Assembly (NCBI RefSeq): GCF_030272615.1
Contig: NC_081406.1
Coordinates: forward strand, 484,001,900-484,065,899
DNA: 64,000 nt
Reading direction: 5' to 3'
DNA from: Cryptomeria japonica
Taxonomy: Eukaryota; Streptophyta; Pinopsida; Cupressales; Cupressaceae
Shown: positions 1-12,726 of the stretch, one piece after another
How positions within the stretch are numbered: position 1 is the stretch's first letter
Layout: the number at the start of each line of letters is the position of its first letter
The notes under the pieces: generated by a model
What the model was told of the DNA's origin: nothing
What the model saw: only the letters and a program-made list of their open reading frames with translations
Database searches by the model: none
Translations under genes and position numbers: made by a program

Positions 1-1610
1 ACCCCATTCTATGATTATAATTTTATGTGATGCATTGATGCTATACTAGGTGATTGTTTGTGTGAGTAGAGACGATTTCATATCACTCATTGTGAGAATG
101 ATATACCATCGTGATTCTCTATCACTTGTTTGTTCATTATATATTGTATATGTTGTATCGCGGCTTTGTGGATGAAGGATTTGCAAGTACCAGACATCGA
201 CTCCACCTGGCTTCACAGGTCTAAGTGTGTCTTATCCCAATGGCAAGTTGATCGGAGTTGACATGATAACCTACCCTATACTATAGGTTTAAGTTGATTA
301 CCCTTGTCAGTTTAGAGTCTTGCCGCGAGTCATGGTTAGTGTGTAATGCTTTCTTGGATTATTTTATGGTGTCTTGCTTTGTGTAGCTTGGTTAATTATT
401 AATTATTTTATTAAATTTATTTATATAATTTAATGATGTTAAATTGAAATAAAAGATTGATATAGTTTATAATAATTAATTAAATAAGTAGTCGGTATAA
501 TATTTAATAATAAAGTGTTGTTGAATTAATATTAATATTATCATTTAGTAAGAAAAGGCTTTATTATTAATTAGAATATTTAATTATATAAATAGCCTTT
601 GATTTATTATTATGGCTTTAATTTAATATAGCCTTGGTTTATTTATTATTGGGATTTTATAATTATTTGTGCCCATGATTTTATGAGTTGTTTATATTAT
701 TATTATTATTCTCTTTATACTCTCTTGGGTTGTTTGATAGATTCTTTCTACCTACCCTATTATTCTATTGGTTATATTTTTGGGTAAGTAAATTAAATAA
801 TATTTTGTTATTCTTACCTTGGGTTTTGGCAAATGGTTGGTAAGAAGTATATTATTTTGTAATATTTCGATTAGCTGAAATTTTGTATAATTTTAGTTTG
901 ATTTTCTATTTATTTGGCTTCCTGAGTATTTTGCCAAGTTAGCATTTTTGGGTTTTCTCTTGCAAGTTGGATTTTGGATAAGGATTTGGATTTTGAAGAT
1001 TACTTGAAGATTTCTTGTCTTGGATTGTGGATTGCGCATCTTCGAATTCCTTCCATTACTTCTATTTTTCCAGGTTGGAGGAATTATCCTTCTATGCAAA
1101 ATTTATTTCTAGAAAATATTGTATTCTCCGTGCATTTTCAGAAAGATTGTCTTTGGGTGGCATGAGAAAATATAAATATAAATATAGTCAAAGTTTAATT
1201 TATTTTATATGAATCTTTATATAAGGTATAAACTATAGGTTGGGGGAAGAAATATATTCTTCTATTTTCTGAGATTCTCTATTTTCGTGAGTGATCGGCA
1301 CTATAAGTGCTTGCTTCTGTGTTTGGTTTTGGTATTCTGTATGCAAACCTTTGTATTAATCTAGGTCTCAGCTTTCCTTGAATGCTTTTGTGGTGTTTGC
1401 GAGTTGTGATTATTTCATGCCTGGATATTATTGGCAGAATATTTTGTCAAAGTCTTGTTTATGCTTATTTGTTTATTTTTGAGCTTGGAAGGTTGTTCCT
1501 TAGATTTGTTTTGTCAATACATTTCAATTAATTATATTATTGGGATTTTATTTTATGCCTTCAATTTTATATAGTTGTCGCAAGTTTTTTGTACCATCTA
1601 AATAAATGCG
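1..1610. other. AT-rich stretch without a recognisable gene
   Basis: No open frame here resembles a known protein. The only short frames are near 900-1210, in low-complexity AT-rich sequence and without family motifs. A moderately GC-richer island near 170-340 resembles the kind of non-coding sequence found inside plant LTRs, but I found no partner copy in the window, so no element is called. Confidence 0.5.
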
Positions 1611-1830
1611 CTAAAGTTGTATATGCATTGTTTCTTCTGTCATATGTGTTGTTTCTTAGGGAAAATGCGATGTACTATGTGGTATATGTGTTGTTCTATG
1701 TGGTATATGTGTTTTTATGTTTGGTATATGCATTGTTCTGTGTGATGTATGTGTTGTACTATGTGGTATATGCGCTGTCTTGTAGGGTTTATGTGTTGTT
1801 TTGCATAGTAGATGTGCTAAACTGTCTGCT
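1611..1830. repeat. degenerate 21-bp minisatellite
   Basis: About ten imperfect units of 21 bases, each containing a variant of tatgtggtatatgtgttgtt, follow one another. Because 21 is a multiple of three, the plus strand stays open and reads as a seven-residue repeat of the YVLFYVV kind. The open frame is a by-product of the period: there is no start context, domain or neighbour suggesting a real protein. Confidence 0.75.
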
Positions 1831-2777
1831 TCCAGTAAGTTTGTCAATTTGGTTCATTTTCTAGTTTTTGTTCTTGTTCTTCAAAATCTAGAGGTTTTTT
1901 TCTGATACATGAGATGTTCTAGGTCTGTTTCATTGATTGATTATTGGTTGTCTTGATTATTTGGCCTATTTATGTGATTGTCTTGTAGTTAGGCTCATTT
2001 GTTGTATTCTTTGATGATGATTGCATTATTGTTGGATTATGTTGGATACCTTGGTAATGTGGGTCTTGTTTTGTTGAGAGCCCATGGTTTTATGGTAGTA
2101 TTTTGTGTTGTTACCCTAAGGTCTAGGTGCATGCAAGGGTAAGAGTGGGCTTCATAGTGAGCGACTAGGATCGCATGGAGTGGGCTGCGAGGTCCATTCA
2201 GGGTCCAGATCTCTAGGTATCTCACTAGAAGTTTTCCAGTGTGAACAAGTGATAACTTAATTAATATTACTTGGGTTTGGGTAGAATAGCTCATCTTGAT
2301 AAGATAAGAAAATAATTAGTCCCCTTTGCCTTGTCCTGTGGTGGTTGATCGAGATAGGACTAGGAAGTCCTTTGTAAAACCCAGGTAAGCTAATCTCTCT
2401 CACTCCATAAAGTTGAGATGGCTCCATAGGTGCTTTGGGACATCTGGGACTAGCACCCAAGTACCCACATGTTGCATGTGATGACACTCTTTCTCCCTAC
2501 ATGTAGTGTTGAACAGGGAAAACTTTAAGAAACCCCCCCCCCCCCTCGGACAAGGTGTAAAAACCTGGCGAAAGGTGTATAATTGCCGAGGAAAATATTA
2601 ATTTTACTGGCAAAATTTTGTGGTTTATGGAGAAATAATAATAATCTCCACTGGCGAATCATTCATGATCGCTCAAAGTTTGTGAAAAATCCTAGTGAAT
2701 TGTAATTTTTTTAAAGCCAAAAAAAATATTTGCATGGGCGAATTGTAATGTTTTTAAAACCAGAAAAAATATTTGAA
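1831..2777. other. gene-free stretch with a C13 tract
   Basis: No supportable gene. A run of 13 cytosines lies at 2533-2545. From about 2700 two imperfect copies of an AT-rich phrase (gaattgtaat...ttttaaa...aaaaaatattt) lead into the 41-bp tandem repeat that follows. Confidence 0.5.
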
Positions 2778-2940
2778 TTGGAGATTTCAACCTAATTTCA
2801 AACCATAAAAAAAAAATATTGGCAATTTCAACCTATTTTCAAACTACAAAAAATATATATTGGAAATTTCAACCTATTTTCAAACCATAAAAAAATATAT
2901 TGGCGATTTCAACCTTTTTCAAAAACATATAAAAAATATA
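2778..2940. repeat. 41-bp tandem repeat, four units
   Basis: Units begin at 2778, 2819, 2860 and 2900. Each opens with ttggNNatttcaacct, continues with a ttcaaac-like stretch and closes with an A-run and tata. The phase would place a fifth unit at 2941, but there only ttggc is kept before the sequence switches to the long direct repeat at 2945, so this is probably an insertion or rearrangement junction. Confidence 0.8.
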
Positions 2941-2944
2941 TTGG

Positions 2945-3409
2945 CACCTCAGCAGTTTCTGTCAAGTCATTAAAACATGTGGCACACAGTTGTTAGCCCT
3001 CTGCCTGAAAGATTGCCCATTAGAAAATCTCACAACCTAGCGACAAGCCCTTATGACTCTATCTCCAGCTCACAAGCTGAAATGCTAAGCCTTCATAACC
3101 TCGAGAGCTAGCGACTGAGGGCAAATGAACTGCCACTAGCCAATTCTCGACCTCAAAATGTTAAGTCCTCATCACCACAATGACCTGGAGATAGTGGTAA
3201 CTTTAACCCTTGTCGCGTACTCGCCAACATAAAACTATTTATCCCTTAACCGCTAACACTTCACTCGCAAGCTCATGACTTGATCACGTCTTCAAACATT
3301 TAACCTCGTGAGCTGACGATAACCATAAAACTTAACCACAAACTATCTAGTCGCTAGCTCGTGACCTAAAAATGCTAACAATAAACAAACATGAGAGCTA
3401 GGGACAACT
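2945..3409 (-). repeat. left copy of a long direct repeat
   Basis: This segment matches 14664-15130 in the same orientation, beginning at cacctcag and ending at gacaactgt, with roughly 90% identity by eye. Shared landmarks include gtcaagtcattaaaacatgt, ctatctccagctc and cttgatcacgtcttca. The unit between the copies contains a long minus-strand ORF, so this could be the truncated 3' LTR of a minus-strand element or one of two dispersed repeats. The copy ends abruptly at 3409, where the right copy continues into a tandem array. Strand is given as that of the enclosed ORF. Confidence 0.7.
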
Positions 3410-6335
3410 GTGGTGGCAAGATAATATGTACAAGGAATTTTTAAGGCTTGGATGCTGAGTCATTCTTGAGGGACTCGTTTGAAGGTTTCTCCTGAGTCGA
3501 GGTTGATTAGAGAAGCAAGGACGACGGTTTCAAAGGCATAAAAGGATTGGATAGCTTTTGAGTTAGAGATGGGAGATCATGGATTTCTTTGAGAAATTAG
3601 AGGTTGCTTGTTGTCAGGGATTTTGAAGAAAAATTTGTACAATGAAGGAGGAATAAAATCAGAACAAAATGATGATTTTTCACGTGTATTTGATAGGCAT
3701 GACTTCTAGAGTCCATAGTTGGTAGGGTGAGTTGAAAATCACCAAAATGATGATTTTTCATGTGAATGAGCATCACCAGATGAAGTCTTAAAATTTTATA
3801 AATACAATGGGGTGGTGACTTAATTGGTAGAAGAGAAAAGAAACATTTTTCATTTTCTGAGAGTGGTTTTTTCCTCAGAAAGGAAGATGATGTTTGAGCA
3901 GGATCGTGCATTGAGTTGATGTGTGCTTTGTGATACCGGATGGGTGTTTTTTTTGTTTTTTTCATTTTTCCTCTTGTGTGAGTTTGTTTATTGTCAGAGG
4001 GGTTGTGAAAGTGAGAAGGATTGCCAGAGGGGGTGTGAAAGCCATTTCTTAACAGGAAAGGCCACGAATGGCACATCCTCTACTTCTACTTTGCGATTGG
4101 ATGGCAAGGGGTTAGAAGAAGGAGACCGCAAAGGAATGAAAGAAGGATTTTTTTGGGTAGGGAGTGGCAGCCAGTCATCTCTATGATGGCATGGAAGTTA
4201 TGACCCCTCCCCAACATATTATGTTTTCCATAAAGCTCCTCTTTCCACTTTCTTTGATCTTGGGCATGAAGGCTAAAGCTCCTCCTCTATTTTAGGAGCG
4301 ATTTTACTTCTTGCCAAGTTCCAGTTTCCCTTATGAGAAGGGAAATTATCTGTGGATAGAATGTAACATCTCACACTCCATCTAAAGGCATCAAGGTTAT
4401 AATGGCACGACTCAAGCAATTTTGCTTCTACCAATTTTCAGTTGAAAATTTTGATTCACAGGTGCCAGCGCATGGATAAAGAATATTTTTTGTAACATAA
4501 TTTCATATGGCCTTTTAGGCCTAATTTCTGAGAGTAAATCTTCTATTGACATGTGTCTCTTGACCTGAAGCTTGTTTCTCCCTTTTATTCTATAAAAAGG
4601 GAAATCAAGGCCATTAGAAGGGTTCCTTTTTGGGGGGTCTCTTGAGGGTTCCAAAATTCTGGTGACTTTGGGGTTCCTTTTCTGGTTCCAATAGTGAGTC
4701 TAGGTGAAGGGAGAAAGTTGTAAAGTCATTTACAGAGCAAATTAAAAGCATTTAGTGTCAAGCTTTGTGCAGGTTCTTGAAGGATTTATATGTAAATTTA
4801 TTTTGCGACAAAAGTAGTAATTTTATTCAATAGAAATAAAATTTTGATCTATTTCTCTCTAGTCTATAATATTATCATCTTTCAAATGAACAAAATCAAG
4901 AGTTTTTTATTTGTTTCATTGTTATGGTGTATTTAATTTTTCATTTCATGCTTCTATCTAAGGGGTCGATTAAATGCTTGAGTGGAATTACAGAGTGGTA
5001 GGGCTTATGGAGGGATTTAGATAAGTAGTTTAGGTTGAGATTGTAGATGAGATATATTGTAAGGCAATATTGTCTTAGATCTTATACTATTAGATAAAAT
5101 TTTGTTACATTTTTACTTTACATCTTGTAACTTCAGGTACCTAATGGAGTAAGGCACTGATCACAACTTATAACTATCTTTAAATATCAGTTTTGTTTTC
5201 AATTTCACTGATAAATCACTATAATTTGTTGAATATCAAAATACATTTCTTTTCATGTCTGTTATTTTCTATTCTACCCGTCTCATGCTCTGATTAGGTT
5301 GAGGATCACTGGAGGACTTGCCATCCTTGAACATTCTCCCTATCATTGAGCCTACATATGAGGTCATCTACCTTATTTTAGTGAATATTTGAGTGTGGTG
5401 TAGAGATCATAAAATTCGCTAAAGGGATCACCCTCTCGGGTTGTGCAGAGCCCAAAGTGTAGAAGGATTTAAAGAATCCTTGTCAGTTGGTCCAAGTTCT
5501 TGAGGATTTAATAGTTCGAGTTGGGTTCTCCATAGATATTTAAAGAATCAACTTGGTTTTTGCCTCTTGCAGTGTAAACCCATTTGGGAACCAACAATTG
5601 GAAGGTCACTTATTTTGTGACATCTCCATATTGATCCAAGTATCATGGTATAGTAGACTATATATGTGATCTCTTATTGAGACAATGATCATATAAAAAA
5701 GCAAACATTCTCATCCACAATGAATCAACTATTATATCAATTGAAGGATCACTTCTATTGTGACATCTCCCTATTTTTATTACTTATGGAGGTTGTACTT
5801 ATTCACAACTCACTGATTTGACACAAAGGAGATAAATAAGCTGCAAATCATATTTGTGTTGATATTATATAATCACTTCCATCATACAATGTTTAGAGAT
5901 TCAAAATTTGCAACTCAAAGAATCAAAGAACACTATTCAAACTTCTATATTTCTCTATAAAATTATAAATAGCTATAGAATACTCATGTTACCATGTATC
6001 TTTCCTATCAATGACTGAGACCTATTACTTAATAAATCTAGACTTTAAAAAATTTCTCAGCCCCTTCCTAAGTGATCATGGTATTCCTTTTATAACCAAG
6101 GAATGCAAACAAGCTACCGATCACTTAGGAAACTGGAAACTGGAGCAGCAACTGAAACTCTAACTTGGCACCTTTGTCTATGGGTATTCAGGATAACGTC
6201 TTTAACTCAATGAAGGTCATCTGCAACTGTCACAGCAAAATCAAGATGTCTTTTCAAACACTTATCCTCCCTATTAGTATCGCTCAGGTGCCAGGTCATT
6301 CTACTCCTCAGAATAGATAACAACAAAATAATCAT
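3410..6335. other. gene-free interior of the direct-repeat unit
   Basis: Short frames occur (for example 3923-4186 plus and 3597-4076 minus), but none shows a conserved motif and they overlap each other on opposite strands. Two local duplications are visible: a phrase around atgatgattttTca at about 3669 and 3754, and a gaaggtcactt...gtgacatctcc block at about 5601 and 5743. In the minus direction this lies downstream of the long unknown ORF, so it may be its 3' untranslated or spacer region. Confidence 0.45.
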
Positions 6336-8204
6336 TCAAATTTCAGTTTGGGCCCTTTTGCCCTTGTTCATAATTATTTCCCATCTAGTTACTTCCTTAT
6401 CTGTAGGCCAGGAAAACTTCTTAACCTCCTCTAACTTTCCAATAGCCACATTCCACTGAGCATCTATTACAGCCCATGCATCAGTAACAAACTTTAAAAA
6501 ATCCACCTTAGCCTTGTATAGTGCGTCCAACACTTCATTAAAATGAGGAATATCTATGTCATTGCCTAGGTGGAGTAAAGTCTCTATATTTTCTACTATC
6601 ATCTCCAATTCATATTTCCAAACATCCAATTGCTTCAGATTTCCCTCTTTGTCATATATGGCATGAACAAAAACACTATAGCCATCAACAAATTTCTACA
6701 GTTTTCCCTTTATTAGTTGGTCCTTGCCCTTGAAAAATTAAAACAAAGAGTTCAAAGTGCCTACAATCTCCTTGGTGTCAGTTATTTTCTCTGGTAGGTC
6801 ATCCCTGTAAACTATAGCAACTTCCAATTTATCCATTAATATGTTCCTTCCTGACCACACATTGAATAATGGTTCCAAAAATAAAATGGTAGAAAAATAC
6901 ACATCACCAGCTTCCTTCAGAGAAATGTGAAAGTTATGAACATCTTTAATTTGATCTTTTAACATATCAATTCTATGTTGGAGAACCTCCAATAGAGAAA
7001 ACACCCCTTTCTCATTTTTGGTTTCCTCCAACTTCTCTATCCTCCAAGCATACTCCTTAAGCTGAATCTTGATTTGGTTAGGAAATGCAACCTCAGTAGA
7101 AACAAGAAAAAACTCCTCAAGTACATTGGTGGCAGCATCCACCATCTCTGTAGTATGTCCATGGGATGTACTCTGCATATTGGCTAATGTTTTAGTCAGC
7201 TCCTTGAGTTGATCCTCCATCGCTACACTCTTCATTATCTCTTCTTCATACTTCTTTGCAATTACAACTAGCTCCTTATATGTGTAATCATTTCTTTTCT
7301 GCAAGTCCACTATTTTAGCTTTATTCATATAGGAGACATGTGTCATTAAATCTGCAATTTCATTATCCCTAGTGTCTTGCAGATTCCAAATTAATCTATC
7401 TCCCTTTCTCTCCCCTTGAATATTCATGAGATGGGGCTTCTATGTGGTAGGGGCAAGTGACTAGATTTCAAGTCTCTTGGATTTGGGATCAAATCTTGAT
7501 CCTCTTACAAAATATCCTACATCAACCTCTGATCTAAAAAGAGGATCCGATTGCCTTCTGATTTGATCAATAATAAAGGTGGAGTGAATGTCCCACCCAG
7601 GCAACAACAACATTCCACTATTTTCTACAAGGAATCTTGCTTGTTCCATTGTAAAATCCTCACTGTCAGGATCATACAGCTAGAGGGTCTGAACAATTTG
7701 TTCATTTTTCTCTTTACCTCCCTCTCCCAAATCCAATTCTTTTCCCAATTCATTCTACTTAAGTTTGATTAGGAAAATTTTGAACTCATCTATTTTTATG
7801 AAAGAACCATCTTCCATAAAAGACTTTGATAGCATAATTCTTTCATTCATGTGAGTAACCAGAGGTAAATCCACTTCTCCCATTTCTTCTTCAGCTGGCT
7901 TCTCCCTAAGCCTCTATCTGATAGCTTGAAAGTATTCACCTTTCTCAACAACCACTTCCTTAGCAGGGTCCTTCCTTACCAATGCTCCCCATTGCTCAAC
8001 CTTTTGTCTTTTCACAAGTAGTTCCCTCATAGATTCCACCTCATCACCACTCTCAACAATTTCAACATTCATTACCAACTGATCAATAGGCGTATTTCCT
8101 TGAGAGGACAATTCATCCTCTAGTTCTTGTGGCTCCTTTTGTCCTAGAATTTGAGACATTAAGTCCTCATAACAATTGAGAATCTTCTCAATTCTTTCAA
8201 AATA
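6336..8204 (-). pseudogene. unknown long ORF, C-terminal half (decayed)
   Basis: I do not recognise this protein family. Minus-strand fragments at 7914-8204, 7461-7649, 6738-7427 and 6336-6629 line up in order as one lysine- and glutamate-rich, probably coiled-coil protein, broken by several stops and frame changes. The reading is already open at 8204, where an LTR-type insertion (8205-12726) separates it from its N-terminal half at 12727-14256. It ends at a TGA at 6336-6338. Predicted features are long alpha-helical stretches rich in E, K and L (for example YKELVVIAKKYEEEIMKS at about 7250) and no metal-binding or retroviral motif. It could be the coding region of a non-standard transposable element or a captured gene. 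Confidence is fair that it was once coding and low on function. Confidence 0.6.
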
Positions 8205-8261
8205 TGTAATGCCCCGCCAGGAAACCCCGAAGGGATAAAGCTAAAACACACGAATGGAGTG

Positions 8262-8263
<2 letters not shown>

Positions 8264-8316
<53 letters not shown>
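8264..8316. repeat. (TA)n microsatellite
   Basis: An uninterrupted alternating AT run of about 53 bases lies just inside the left end of the 4.5-kb element. It generates a spurious isoleucine/tyrosine frame on the minus strand. Confidence 0.95.
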
Positions 8317-8319
<3 letters not shown>

Positions 8320-10842
8320 AATTAAACATAACATAATGATACAATGAGTTATCAAAAGCTCAGATAACACAACGGAAGACTAAACAATACCTAAGGAGTT
8401 TCCCAACGTGATTACTTAATCTAACATCTAACTCAACTCATGACATTTGATCCAATTAAGAAGGTTAACTTAATTGCATGTTGTTACTTTAAACAAAGAT
8501 ATAATTTGTTTAGTAAATTAAAATTATAGATAATAGGATGCATTCATGCATTATGGTTGAAGATGTAGCTAACATGAGGAAATTCACCCATTAAAGTTAA
8601 AACATAGATAACATGTGGACGTTCATCCATTAAAGTTAAAAGATAGATAACTTAATGAGTTTATCCATTATGATTTAACCAACCCTTACGTTCAAACTTT
8701 CATTAAAACTTAAGTCATGCATCTAGTTTTATAACACACTTTAATTTCATTATAAACTAATGAGTTCTTTCCTTGCATACTTAATTTCATTATCAATAAC
8801 TGAATATATTCCATTATTCTAATCTACATTCTTTCATGATCCAATTTTTTTGCATTTAATATGATGACTAGACACATGCATTTAAAATTAATTTCATCTA
8901 ATCCACTTGATACATTCTAACATAATGCCATCCATACATGTTAAAAACTAAAAAGGAACATAAGAACATAAGCACCACATAACACCAAATTGATATCGGA
9001 GTTCATCCCTAGAGGGCTACATCTCTGGGTCTACTCAACTGCAAGACCCCTCTGATCATTAAATAACTTAAGAATACATAAAGTTTACATCATTTACAAT
9101 CCTGCCATCAAGGTGAACATAACCAATATACAATGACCACATCGGTCAAATAAATACATAAATGATCCCTAAATAGGAAAGGATCCAATTGAACATAATA
9201 GAAGCAAATACAAAGGTCCACTGGAGCATCCACAAAACTAAGTCATTGCAACCCAAGGTCTAGCATGACATCAGGTTCTCACAAGGGCATAAGCAACAAG
9301 ATGACTCCACAAAAGTGCTCCTATCAAGACAACACAACCACACACTATTGAACATAGGGGACAAGTGTCATCACACAACCTGCTATGGTTACCATGGCAG
9401 GTCTTCATAGGTTTTGGCCCCATCCACTGGGTTACCCTAGCAACCTATTCCGAACCTCTGGCCCATCCAAGCCTCATGTGGACCCACACATCCTTTCGTG
9501 AAGACAAGGATGATGGTTTGCCATTTTAGGCCTTCTCACAACATGTCGAGTCTGTGTTAGCACTCATCCCATGTGTGAGGCGCAATTATCTTACTTAGTG
9601 ATTCATTAACTAACTCTCTAATATGCTATTAGGTTATCACTTATTAGACACACTTCCTATGGGTTACCCAATAGCCACTTTGGGCATGACCCCTAATCGA
9701 AAGCCACTTTCTCGTATGACACTAGACCATACTCAATGAACTCCTAAACCCAGACATACACAAGGTCAAGTAACCAGAGTTCAAAATGGAGGAAACAACC
9801 ATTTGGTCAAACACGACTTCATATGAGGTGCACTAACTGACGGTACTCTATCTAGAGACCTGACAAACTATGGTCAACCACAAATCATCATTTGACACTC
9901 GCATAAAGGATATGACCAATTACAACACCACCATAAAACAACAGTCAAACTCGAGACCTAGGACAGAAATAGGTTCCCCAAATCAATTCATATGACAGGG
10001 TCCAATCAAACAAAGAAAGGCTTGCCATTACTTAAGCAAAAGAGAATACAAAAATTTAAACTTGCATAGGCAATAACCGGGTAGAGACAATCTTTTCCCA
10101 TATTGATTTAAACATAAAAAGTCGATCAAGTTTTCTAAATGATCTAAGTTTGATTGCAGTTATCTACCTCTTCTAGGTACAAGTCGTTCTTGGTTTTCTA
10201 ACTCACTAAGTTCATTTACATCAAAACATAACATAAATATGTCATTACGAGTTTTTTAAACCAAGTTCACATGAATATAATTAAATAAACATTAACTGTC
10301 TAAATATGATATTTAAACTTCAAATAAAACATCATTGTCATACTGGTTCGAAATAATTTCTCCAAGTTCATCTTTTCTAGAACCAAATTTCACTCTTCTG
10401 ATTAAGGATACATGCATTTAAAGGAACCAAAAATAGGCAAGCATTTCCCAGATCCACAAATTACTTCCTTACGCACATATAGAAAATACCAAAATTAACT
10501 ATTAATTAATGCATATATTTATTAATCCACAATTAATTAAATATAACAAATTAATAATTAATAACGAAATTAACAAATCAAGTATTTAATTAGAAAGATA
10601 TGCATTAATAATAAAATAGAATTTGAAAATTAATTAATGTATATTTACCATTTATACAATTAATTAAGAACAAATTAATCATAAATTATTAAATAATGAC
10701 CATATTTAATCTTCATTAAAAACTTTATTAAAACTAACATTTATAATAATATTAAATTTTTTTTTTTGCAATTAAAAAAAATATATAAAAAAATTTACAA
10801 TTTCAAAATGTAAAAAGCAGGGGGCACCCACGTGGGCCCCCT

Positions 10843-10947
10843 TGGTACTACCTATGGTAGTGCTACTACCAAAAGGTAGCAGTCTACTACCATTGGTAGC
10901 CACTGCTACCAATTGGTAGAAACCACTACCCTTGGTAGCGTGCTACC
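10843..10947. repeat. GGTAG/CTACC inverted-motif cluster
   Basis: Roughly ten occurrences of GGTAG or its complement CTACC are packed into about 100 bases in alternating orientation, allowing many alternative short stems. It sits in the GC-richest part of an otherwise very AT-rich element, between a cccacgtggg palindrome (10827-10836) and the hairpin at 10949-10983. Confidence 0.8.
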
Positions 10948-10948
10948 T

Positions 10949-10983
10949 CCCGCGTGGTGGGGGTTTACTCCCCGCCACGTGGG
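10949..10983. repeat. GC-rich hairpin
   Basis: Arms cccgcgtggtgggg (10949-10962) and ccccgccacgtggg (10970-10983) are complementary at 12 of 14 positions around a seven-base loop. The right arm contains a CACGTG core, the G-box-type motif of plant promoters. Whether it acts as a regulatory site is inference. Confidence 0.7.
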
Positions 10984-10985
10984 TA

Positions 10986-10988
<3 letters not shown>

Positions 10989-11015
<27 letters not shown>
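10989..11015. repeat. (TA)n microsatellite
   Basis: An alternating TA run lies directly right of the hairpin. A third such run, inside the same element, lies at about 12515-12539. Confidence 0.9.
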
Positions 11016-11019
<4 letters not shown>

Positions 11020-12726
11020 TTATTTTTTTTAAAAATAATTTACTGTTAAAAATTAACACTACACAACAAAACACAGTCTCAACAGAGACTTAAAATAATT
11101 TCCCAGAAGACATGGGTTTTCTAAGATTTCCATTTACAAAATAACCCAAAAAAGGAAAATTTCTTTTTTTTTATTTATTCAAACTTCAAGTAGGCAACTA
11201 AAATAGATTAATTTACACATATTTAAACAACAAATCTGCCAAACCCAAAACTAAATTTCAATTTAAAACTTAATCAGGAAACCTTCAGTGGAGTTTAAAC
11301 AAAAATTCCTCAGGAACAACCAAACCACCAAAATTTGTTCTATTTTGTTTTAAACCAATTTATACAAACAAAAATGCCATCTGGAGGTTTGGAAAGGAAG
11401 CAAGGAGGGTTTTAGATTCAGAAATTCAAACTGCAACTCCTTCACTTCCCAAATACATAATATTTTTAATCTGTACAACCAGATTTCTACAAAAACACCA
11501 AAAACAATTTTTTTTTTTTAAACAAAGAAACCAATGAAATAAACCAAAGGTCTACCTGGTTCAACAATCCTAGCAAGATTGAAGGAGAGCCCAACCTGCA
11601 AGATCCAAAAATCCTTTCTTTTGCAAAAATCCCCAAACTTCCATTCTCCAAAAAAATATTTTTCCCCCAAAATATTTTTCCAAAAATAATCCTCCCAAAA
11701 TTATTTTCAAACCCTAGGTTAAATGCCCAGTTTTTGACCAAAAATCTCCTTTTCAAAATAAAAATACTTTTACACAATTTATTTCTAATTTCGAAAAATC
11801 AAAATGCCTCTTCCTCATTTAATTTCTAATTTTCCAAATTAACACAACTTAACATTTAAATTTCAAAAATATTATGAGGGCAATATATTTTTTTTATTTA
11901 AAATAAAATCCCCAAATTAATCTTTCACACTTTATCAAATATATATATTAACTTTCTTTTCTAATAAAATTGATTTTCTTAATTAATTGAAACCAACCTT
12001 TTCTATATTTAAAAGGAAAGAGATTAAATTAATTCTATTTCAAATTAATTTAAATCTTTCCTTTCCAAAAACATAACTAAGTAAATTAATCTATTAAAAT
12101 TTACCATTTAATTTAAACTAGCTACCAATTTGAATTGAGTAATTCTAAATAACGATTAATCGCATAAAGGAAACCTATTTAATTTAGTCCCTTAATTTTT
12201 AATGCATAAACACAACTTAATCAAATAAAATAAAAAGGATTAATTACTCAATTTAACCACACACACAAAACACACAATCCAAGAAAGCCAACCAAACGGA
12301 CGACCTACATAACCAACCAAAGAAATACTGACAGATGACTAACGACACTCACTTGAGCACGACTAGGATCAAATGAGGGTCTCTCGACCACCTACTCCAA
12401 TTTCTAAGGGCCAATGAGGAACACTCAAACCTGCGCATCCAGGTGGAGACGAACCTCGCACCCATGCAGTACTATACCTACAATCTTCTGCAACCATGAA
12501 TCACACATGCATACATATATATATATATATATATATATAAAATAAAAGTGTTAGCTCGAGATTAATAACATGAATCGGGAGAACTAATAAGCTTGCATAC
12601 AAATTGATGTGAAAACCACATTAACAAGTATGCACATTAATTAAAACATATGACTATAACATGATTACATGATAACTAACCAAGGTCAAACTGATATTAG
12701 AATCTAATTAGGGCAGGAGTACTACA

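Larger units (their letters stand above)
8205..12726. mobile_element. 4.5-kb TG...CA element, probable solo LTR
   Basis: The segment begins tgtaatgccccgcc and ends gcaggagtactaca, and is flanked on both sides by the five bases aaata (8200-8204 and 12727-12731). That is the signature of LTR-retrotransposon integration. No gag, protease, reverse transcriptase or integrase can be read inside, and I found no second copy of the ends within it. A very long solo LTR, or a coding-free (LARD-like) derivative, is therefore the best description. Removing it and one target copy restores the reading frame of the surrounding minus-strand ORF. Inside are TA microsatellites, a GGTAG/CTACC cluster and a strong hairpin near the middle. 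Confidence 0.75.

Noticed and set aside
1589-1864. Small hydrophobic protein on the plus strand
   Set aside because: It is only the open frame of the 21-bp minisatellite; no start context or relatives.
2533-2545. C13 run as a telomere or assembly mark
   Set aside because: A single homopolymer with no telomeric unit around it; could equally be sequencing noise.
3597-4186. Overlapping frames of 159 and 87 residues on opposite strands
   Set aside because: They overlap antisense, lack motifs and sit in AT-rich spacer; neither can be supported.
8159-8344. Minus-strand frame with an isoleucine/tyrosine run
   Set aside because: Produced by the TA microsatellite across the boundary of the inserted element.
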